DNA of 12,725 bases. Source: Ochromonadaceae sp. CCMP2298. Taxonomy: Eukaryota; Sar; Synurophyceae; Ochromonadales; Ochromonadaceae. Position numbers and translations under genes: made by a program. Of the stretch, positions 7,992 to 12,725 are shown piece by piece; the stretch's first letter is position 1, and each line of letters starts with the position of its first letter. Under the pieces are notes generated by a model that was given only the letters and a program-made list of their open reading frames with translations, was not told where the DNA came from and made no database searches. Where the stretch lies: assembly GCA_026770595.1 (NCBI GenBank), contig MU634388.1, forward strand, positions 1 to 12,725. The letters run 5' to 3'.

Positions 7992-8107
7992 CAGAAGCTC
8001 GCTCGTACCGCAGAAGCTCAGGCCTGATAGCGTTGAAGTGGTTGATCTCTCAGACCGGGAGCATAGACTTGGTTGATCTCCTCAACTCACAGGACAGACA
8101 GAAGCTC
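7992..8107 (+). repeat. Leader repeats CAGAAGCTC (x3) and TGGTTGATCTC (x2)
   Basis: CAGAAGCTC occurs at 7992-8000, 8011-8019 and 8099-8107. TGGTTGATCTC occurs at 8039-8049 and 8070-8080. All lie within 150 bases upstream of the ATG at 8140, in the likely 5' leader or proximal promoter. Confidence 0.55.
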
Positions 8108-8139
8108 CGAGCGGAACCGACCTTCCACCAGACAGGACA

Positions 8140-8766
8140 ATGCGGAGACTGTTCACAAAAGCGAACTTGAAGATCTTCGGAGAGTCTTATGCTGTTCTGT
8201 TTGTGGCAAACTACATATCCAACGCAATAATCCACCCCACAGCCAAGATGGACTACGGAATCCTGAACCGCTTGTATCCAGACGGCAGGGAAGTGGACTC
8301 GCCCTTCTGGGGAACGCGACTGCCCCACCTGCTCCTGATCCCTGCTACCCTGGCAGCCTCCGACAAGCTCTTTGGGTCGGTCTTCTCCCGCCTGGGTCTG
8401 ATCTCATTCGCAGCCACGCCCAGCCTCTACTTGGTGAACATGTACCTCTACACGGTCTTCGGCGTAGGCGTCTTCTTCGCCATCGAGGCCGCCCTCAGCC
8501 CCAAACTGGAGGGCAAGCGTATGCAGACTTTAGAGGATCTCGTAAAACCCACGTTGATTGGTATGAATCTTCAGTGGCACGCGGACGCGATGTACACGCA
8601 GTTCGGCACCGCCCGCGCCGGTCCCCTGGGCATTCTGCAGAACGCTTTTGCCGTCGCGTTAGTTTTCGTCCCCGTTAAGGGGCTGGGGTTCGGTGACATG
8701 GGCGAAGCGGGGCTGAAACCCCACGAGCGAAAGATGAACGGCCTGCCCCCCATAGACAAACCATAG
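8140..8766 (+). CDS. Uncharacterised 208-residue membrane protein
   Basis: Not recognised with confidence. An intact reading frame runs from the ATG at 8140 (preceded by an in-frame TGA at 8074-8076; A at -3 is good start context) to TAG at 8764. Hydrophobic stretches at about residues 18-33, 61-75, 84-117 (long enough for one or two helices) and 163-179 suggest a four- to five-helix membrane protein. The N-terminus (MRRLFTKANLKIFG) is basic and amphipathic, so organelle targeting is possible. The C-terminal 25 residues are polar. Size and layout are loosely like Mpv17/PMP22 proteins, including a Pro-Thr-Leu then Trp then Arg segment near 137-159, but the family's diagnostic motifs are not evident. 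It is divergent from the fatty acid isomerase gene and convergent with the RING gene. GC-rich third codon positions and sharp start and stop limits support a real gene. Confidence 0.7.
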   Translation: MRRLFTKANLKIFGESYAVLFVANYISNAIIHPTAKMDYGILNRLYPDGREVDSPFWGTRLPHLLLIPATLAASDKLFGSVFSRLGLISFAATPSLYLVNMYLYTVFGVGVFFAIEAALSPKLEGKRMQTLEDLVKPTLIGMNLQWHADAMYTQFGTARAGPLGILQNAFAVALVFVPVKGLGFGDMGEAGLKPHERKMNGLPPIDKP

Positions 8767-9122
8767 GCGTCGAATGGGCGCTGTCTGCCTGCGTATTGCA
8801 TACTGCTTGCCTGCCTGCTGCACCCTGCCTGCACAATACACACTGCACACTTGCCACTAGCTACTTTCCGCTTCCGCGCATGCGGGGATGTGGATGTCGG
8901 ATGTGTGAGGGTGCGGGAGCGCAAAATATCCGTTAGCCTTGATCCCTATCGCTAGTACTGTCGACTATTTTGAACATACATTTACAAAGATAACTGACTA
9001 AAGAGAAAAACTCCTGACTGATCCACTGACATTTGGGCGTGGAATGTGGGAAACTGGGAAATTGGAAAGATGGGTATCTGAGGAAAGAGGATTCTAGGAC
9101 AATGCGGCCCGGCGCAAGACTG
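8767..9122. other. Convergent intergenic region between membrane protein and RING genes
   Basis: 356 bp without a credible gene. It contains three CTGCCTGC copies and, on the minus strand, a TTTGTAAATG stretch (8977-8986 region) that could be a TGTAA-type polyadenylation signal for the RING gene. No clear signal was seen for the plus-strand gene. Confidence 0.45.
8785..8832 (+). repeat. CTGCCTGC repeats
   Basis: Exact CTGCCTGC copies at 8785-8792, 8811-8818 and 8825-8832, within otherwise TGC-rich sequence just after the membrane protein stop. Probably a degenerating simple repeat in the 3' UTR. Confidence 0.5.
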
Positions 9123-12100
9123 TTATGAGTACACGTGCAGCACGTCGGCGATGGCGGCTCTGCAGACCGGGCAGCTCTGCAGGGAGGGGTTGCCCTCCAC
9201 CACAGGGGACCAACCCGGGACCCCCTGGAAGCAGTCCCGACACACGCAGAGGTGTCTGCACGGCAGCAGCAGTATGCACTTCTCGGCCTCTTTGCAGATG
9301 CAGCACAGAGCGGCCTCTCCGCGATCTCGCTCACTGTCCCTCTCCCTCTCCCTGACCCTCTCGTCCTCCTCCCTCTCCCGTACCCTCTCGCTCTCCCTCA
9401 TTCTGTCCCTCTCCTCGCGCGCCTCTCTCGCATCCCTCGCCGCCCTCACCTGCAGCTCCCCTCTCGCAGCACGCACCCGCGACACCACTGCCTCCAGCTC
9501 CGCCTGCACATCGGCCAGCAGTCGGGGACCCCCACGCCCTGGAGAGCCCCCCTGCCCCTGCCCCACAGCCTGCCCCATACCCATACCCAGTCCCTGCCCC
9601 TGCCCCTGCTCCGCCTCGTCACTCAGGTCCACCCAATCGGACACAGCCAGGCCGGCCAGCCAGCCCACGTGTGATGCCGCACGAAGGGGCCTATGTTCCC
9701 CTAATCTGCCCCGCGCCTGCCCCTGCCCCTGCCCCTGCCCCAGCTCCTGCTCTTCGTTTGAACGTTTTAACCTACGCTCTGCCTCTAAGCGCGACTGAGA
9801 CTGCTCGCCGCTGCCCCCACTGCCCCAACTGCCTCTGCTGCCTCTGCTTGTCCTACTGCGGGTTGCCTCATGCTCGGCATCGCTGTCGCTGTCACTCAAC
9901 ACGCTGCCTCGCCCCTCCCTGGTCTCCCTCTGCTCTCGCATCTCAGCAAATCTCTCCCTCTGCTCCCATAGGTCCCTCTGCTCCCTCTGCTCCCTCTGCT
10001 CCCTCAGCTCTCTCTCCCTCTGCTCTCGATCCCCCTGCTCCCTCTCCCTCTCACGCAGACGCCTCGACTCTTCGCACGCTTGCTGCAATTGCTGAGACAA
10101 CACTACATGCTCCCTGCCTAGGCGCAGTGTCATCGCCTCTTCTCTCTCGCGAGCGTCCCTCAGCGCAACTATCTCCCTCTCCAGAGAAGGCACACGCTGA
10201 GCTGCTAGCCGGCACTCCCTGCTCACCTCCTGGGCCTCTGCTGTCCCCACCTGCGCCTCCGCGAGGTCCAAGCATAAATCCCTGTTCCTCCTCTGCAGGG
10301 AGGCGAGCTGGCCCTCCAGAGAGTACACCGCATCGTCCCGGCACTGCACACGCCTATTCAGATGCAACATCTCGGCCTCACCAAGACGCACTTCTCGCAC
10401 CAGCAGGAGGGCCGCAGTACTTCCCAGGGCGCGCGTCACCTGGGCACAGTTTGACAGCGATTCTGTCCTTGTCCCTGCTCTCTCTGTCCCCGCTCTATGT
10501 GTCCCTAGCGATGTCCCCCCTTCACCCCCTTCCCCCCCTTCCCCCGCTGCTCCCACTTTAGCGGCTTCCGCTGCTCCCAGATCCCTCCATGCCTCCGCCT
10601 GATCCCGTAAAAACCCCAGCAACGCGTCAAGCTCGTCCTGCCTATGGATGGGTCGCAGGTTCCCCGAATCCCCTATGTTGAATCCCATGTGTCCCTGACC
10701 CACAGACCCCTCGTCCTTGCCCTCCGCCTCGGTCTTGCCCTCTCTCTCGCTCCTGCCCCTGCCTGCACTGTAGCTCCGGGCTCTGCGTCGGGGGGAAGCA
10801 CCGTTTTCCCTGTCCCTATGCCTCCCTCTGTCTCTGTCTCTGTCTCTATGCCCGTCTCCTCTGTCTCTGTGTGTGCCTCTGCCTGTGCTTGTCTCTCTGT
10901 CCCCACCTCTGTCCATACCTTTGTCTGCACCCTCTCCCTCTCCCTCTCCCACTGCGTCGCGGTGCAGCAGCGTGTGCAGCAGCGCAACGTGTGCCCTTAG
11001 CAGCGCAGACATGTCCCCCTCCCCCAGTGCACACTCCACCGCACCCCAGTCCGCCTTGGTGATGGGGTCCCTTTCGCCGCCATCACCACCACTGTTCCCC
11101 CTTCTTACACTGCCTGTAATAAACGCATTGCCGTCGTTGTTTCCAGGGGCTAGGTGCTGGTTGAACCCCGCAATAGCCTGTAGCAGGGACTGGGTACGCT
11201 GCTGCTGCTGCTGCTGCTGATGATGATTATGGTGATGATGATACTGATCTTCCTTTTGATACCGCTGCTCTTGATCCTGCTGTTCTCGCTGCTCTCCCTT
11301 ATTATTATGCTGCTGATGATGCTGCTCCTTATTATTATGCTGCTGCTCCTTATCATGCTGCTGGTTGTTATTATCGTTGTTAAGCTGCTGAGCTGCGCGC
11401 TTGAGGTCCTGCACGGACTGGCGAATCATACACGCAATGCTCTCCCCAGGGACCAGGGGTGCAGGACCGTGACGCAGGCGCATCGACTGCTGCATGGCTG
11501 CCTCCCTAGCGCTCTCGCCCGCACCCGCAGTCTCCCTAGCCTCCGCCTCCTCCAAGTCCACAGCCCCGTAGGCGTCAGTCCCGTCTCCTGACTCCCCCGC
11601 ATCCCCCCAACCACGCCTATGCCCATGTCCATGTCCTTGCTGGTTCCGCATAAGGTGCGCCTGTGCGTGTGCGTGCCTTTGTGCGTCAGCAGGGGGTGCG
11701 GGTGCCTTCGTGTGTGGGGGTATCGACTGGTGCAGGTTGTGCAGCTGCCGCGCAAGGAGGGCTACCTGCCTCCCAGAGCCTCTGTCTATCTGTCTATCTC
11801 CTCCGTCTCTGCCTGCGTCTCTGTCTCTGTCTCTTCCCCCTCTGTTGCTCTGGCCGAGAGGCGTGAAGTCTTTGCGGAAACTGGGTCTGCCTGTCGCGCC
11901 CTCTTCGCCCCCCCTTGCATCCCCAACGATAGGTAGTTCCGGCTGGTGAGCATATTCCCTTCCTCCCCTGTCCTCGCTGCTCTCCCCACCCTCCCTGTTT
12001 TCTCCGCTCTCCCTGCTGTCTCTGCCCTCTCCGCTGCTCAGCCGACCGCCCCTACTACTGTTAGCAGCCATGGGCGCGAGGTCGAGCTCGTTTATGCCCT

Positions 12101-12245
12101 GCTTGATCAGCCCCAACTGCATATCATCAAGGCTATTTGAGGGGCTGTTCGAGGGTGCGCGGGACTCGCTCAGCTTCTTCAAGTACCGCTCTCGCACAGA
12201 GTCGAACTTGGGCATCTCTGCGGGCATCAACTTGGGAGAAAGCAT
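9123..12245 (-). CDS. Low-complexity coiled-coil protein with C-terminal BOI/IAP-type RING finger (probable E3 ubiquitin ligase)
   Basis: A single open frame of 1040 residues. ATG 12245 is the first ATG after an in-frame TAG at 12294-12296, and the frame ends with TAA at 9123. The last 60 residues form a C3HC4 RING with ligands C981, C984, C996, H998, C1002, C1005, C1025 and C1028. LLLPCRHLCVCRDC and the ending CPVCR then VLHVYS resemble plant BOI/SBP-type and IAP-type RINGs, which act as E3 ligases with E2 enzymes. The loop before the last Cys pair is long (19 residues). Residues about 615-780 form a Glu/Arg/Gln-rich coiled coil, likely for dimerisation. Residues 282-348 are Gln/His/Asn-rich, ending in seven Gln. 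Much of the rest is Arg/Asp/Gly/Glu-rich disordered sequence made of short tandem repeats (RDRDRD, REQREQ, GQGQGQ). The N-terminal 25 residues are basic and amphipathic. Substrates are unknown. It is convergent with the membrane protein gene. Confidence 0.85.
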   Translation of the reverse strand: MLSPKLMPAEMPKFDSVRERYLKKLSESRAPSNSPSNSLDDMQLGLIKQGINELDLAPMAANSSRGGRLSSGEGRDSRESGENREGGESSEDRGGREYAHQPELPIVGDARGGEEGATGRPSFRKDFTPLGQSNRGGRDRDRDAGRDGGDRQIDRGSGRQVALLARQLHNLHQSIPPHTKAPAPPADAQRHAHAQAHLMRNQQGHGHGHRRGWGDAGESGDGTDAYGAVDLEEAEARETAGAGESAREAAMQQSMRLRHGPAPLVPGESIACMIRQSVQDLKRAAQQLNNDNNNQQHDKEQQHNNKEQHHQQHNNKGEQREQQDQEQRYQKEDQYHHHHNHHQQQQQQQRTQSLLQAIAGFNQHLAPGNNDGNAFITGSVRRGNSGGDGGERDPITKADWGAVECALGEGDMSALLRAHVALLHTLLHRDAVGEGEGEGADKGMDRGGDRETSTGRGTHRDRGDGHRDRDRDRGRHRDRENGASPRRRARSYSAGRGRSEREGKTEAEGKDEGSVGQGHMGFNIGDSGNLRPIHRQDELDALLGFLRDQAEAWRDLGAAEAAKVGAAGEGGEGGEGGTSLGTHRAGTERAGTRTESLSNCAQVTRALGSTAALLLVREVRLGEAEMLHLNRRVQCRDDAVYSLEGQLASLQRRNRDLCLDLAEAQVGTAEAQEVSRECRLAAQRVPSLEREIVALRDAREREEAMTLRLGREHVVLSQQLQQACEESRRLREREREQGDREQRERELREQREQREQRDLWEQRERFAEMREQRETREGRGSVLSDSDSDAEHEATRSRTSRGSRGSWGSGGSGEQSQSRLEAERRLKRSNEEQELGQGQGQGQARGRLGEHRPLRAASHVGWLAGLAVSDWVDLSDEAEQGQGQGLGMGMGQAVGQGQGGSPGRGGPRLLADVQAELEAVVSRVRAARGELQVRAARDAREAREERDRMRESERVREREEDERVRERERDSERDRGEAALCCICKEAEKCILLLPCRHLCVCRDCFQGVPGWSPVVEGNPSLQSCPVCRAAIADVLHVYS
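9716..9741 (-). repeat. Hexanucleotide repeat (GGGGCA)n, G-quadruplex motif on the coding strand
   Basis: CCTGCC is repeated four times plus two bases on the plus strand. The coding strand and mRNA of the RING gene therefore carry four G4 runs separated by CA (9720-9741), a canonical quadruplex pattern. It encodes Gly-Gln repeats. A shorter three-run relative lies near 9593-9612. Confidence 0.75.
9973..10008 (-). repeat. 9-bp tandem repeat encoding Arg-Glu-Gln
   Basis: TCCCTCTGC units at 9973-9981, 9982-9990 and 9991-9999, with a variant at 10000-10008. The period is a multiple of three and keeps the coiled-coil frame of the RING protein. Confidence 0.75.
10826..10847 (-). repeat. 6-bp tandem repeat encoding Arg-Asp
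   Basis: CTCTGT repeated 3.7 times, with related degenerate copies up to about 10915. It encodes the RDRDRD-type tract of the RING protein. Confidence 0.7.
11198..11219 (-). repeat. CAG/CTG trinucleotide repeat encoding polyglutamine
   Basis: Seven GCT units plus one base on the plus strand, read as seven CAG (Gln) codons in the RING gene. It is followed by ATG/ATT-type triplets (to about 11250) encoding His and Asn. Confidence 0.8.
11299..11356 (-). repeat. Imperfect in-frame repeat encoding HNNKEQ-like units
   Basis: The unit CTTATTATTATGCTGCTG occurs twice (starting near 11299 and 11328), then a shorter variant CTTATCATGCTGCTG near 11349. The copies differ by whole triplets, so the RING protein frame is kept. 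Confidence 0.65.
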
Positions 12246-12725
12246 CGGCCTCGACTGTACCGCCCCCGGGTCTCTGCGTGGTTGGGCGGTGGACTAGATA
12301 GGGTCTGACTCCATCTGACAAAAGGTAACACTGACGAAACCCGTTGTTGTGGGGGTGGGGGGGTCCATTGTACGGAGACTAGGTTCGTACTTGTAGGATG
12401 CAGTCAGAATCCGATCCCCCCAGCAGCCCAAGGTCATAAATCCAAAAAATGAGGAAACAGCGAGCGTAACGTCTCTCCAGGTGCGCCAATTTATGGTAAT
12501 TTGTTAGTAGTAATCTCTCAATATCTCAACTAAAATAGATGTATATACATTTATAACATAAGTTTAGTAGAGCAATCAATGTATTGCACATGTTTGTAAA
12601 TCAACAAATAATATACAATCGTAGTTTCTGAGTGAATTTGAGGTTCAGGGCGCTTTAATTTGATTTCTGGCAATGGACAAGTTGCTATTTAATCAGCTCG
12701 TCGTTACCCTTTACTTCGTAAACGA
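12246..12725. promoter_or_regulatory. Upstream region of the RING gene, AT-rich toward the window end
   Basis: About 480 bp without a supported gene. The part near the gene is GC-rich, then composition falls to AT-rich after about 12480. It holds a perfect 12-bp palindrome ATGTATATACAT (12539-12550) and TATA-like sequences. It should contain the RING gene promoter; a divergent plus-strand gene beyond the window edge is possible by the alternating pattern, but is not seen. Confidence 0.45.

Larger units (their letters stand above)
7799..8139. promoter_or_regulatory. Divergent intergenic region between isomerase and 208-residue membrane protein genes
   Basis: 341 bp that should hold the promoters of both flanking genes. 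It contains a 10-bp direct repeat AAATACGTTT (7856-7865, 7873-7882), three copies of CAGAAGCTC and two of TGGTTGATCTC in the half near the plus-strand gene. No clear TATA box was found. Confidence 0.45.

Noticed and set aside
7922-8170. 82-codon plus-strand frame before the membrane protein gene
   Set aside because: Begins at GTG, is in a different frame from the gene, and has no recognisable content.
8073-8678. 201-codon plus-strand frame overlapping the membrane protein
   Set aside because: Arg/Pro/His-rich shadow starting at a non-ATG codon. The overlapping frame has proper helices and an ATG in good context.
9671-10561. 296-codon open frame on the plus strand, Pro/Ser/Ala-rich
   Set aside because: It lies antisense to the RING gene in strand-asymmetric repeats, with no domain or targeting signal. 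The opposite frame carries a clear coiled coil and RING.
11198-11250. CTG/ATG triplet array as a possible mobile element end or CRISPR-like repeat
   Set aside because: Simple in-frame triplet repeat encoding Gln/His; no spacers, terminal inverted repeats or target duplication.
325-12245. TGA unused among six stop codons (TAG four times, TAA twice), as a sign of a variant genetic code
   Set aside because: Six stops are too few, no in-frame TGA was seen inside conserved coding sequence, and in-frame TGAs upstream of genes 4 and 5 behave as ordinary boundaries.

Overview
The window looks like nuclear DNA of a compact-genome microbial eukaryote, probably an alga or a related heterotrophic protist. 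Three spliceosomal introns of 77, 99 and 221 nt have GTRAGT donors and AG acceptors. The genes carry secretory or mitochondrial presequences. There are no bacterial ribosome-binding sites or operons. Protein families are eukaryotic: an amino acid/auxin permease-family (AAAP) transporter, a plant PAP27-type purple acid phosphatase, an acyl-CoA-binding/dienoyl-CoA isomerase protein, and a plant BOI/IAP-style RING protein. A species or phylum cannot be named from the sequence alone.

Six protein genes alternate strictly in strand (+ - + - + -). They are: (1) an AAAP transporter, three exons, 325-1883 (+); (2) a secreted SGNH/GDSL-like hydrolase, 2000-3544 (-); (3) a secreted purple acid phosphatase, 4010-5866 (+); (4) an ACBP-domain/dienoyl-CoA isomerase fusion, two exons, 6258-7798 (-); (5) an unrecognised 208-residue membrane protein, 8140-8766 (+); (6) a 1040-residue low-complexity, coiled-coil RING protein, 9123-12245 (-). 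Convergent gaps are 116, 391 and 356 bp and divergent gaps are 465 and 341 bp, so neighbours share either a promoter region or a terminator region. The window ends are AT-rich flanks; the genic middle is GC-rich.

No pathway joins all six genes. Genes 1-3 (amino acid uptake, a secreted hydrolase, a secreted phosphatase) could serve nutrient acquisition, and gene 4 belongs to beta-oxidation of unsaturated fatty acids. Calling this a functional cluster would be speculation. No mobile element, CRISPR array, tRNA, rRNA or clearly new multi-gene system was seen. The most notable items are the ACBP + ECH1-type domain combination, the purine-rich repeat-laden RING gene with a G-quadruplex motif, the missing catalytic Asp in the SGNH protein, and repeated motifs in the leader of gene 5.
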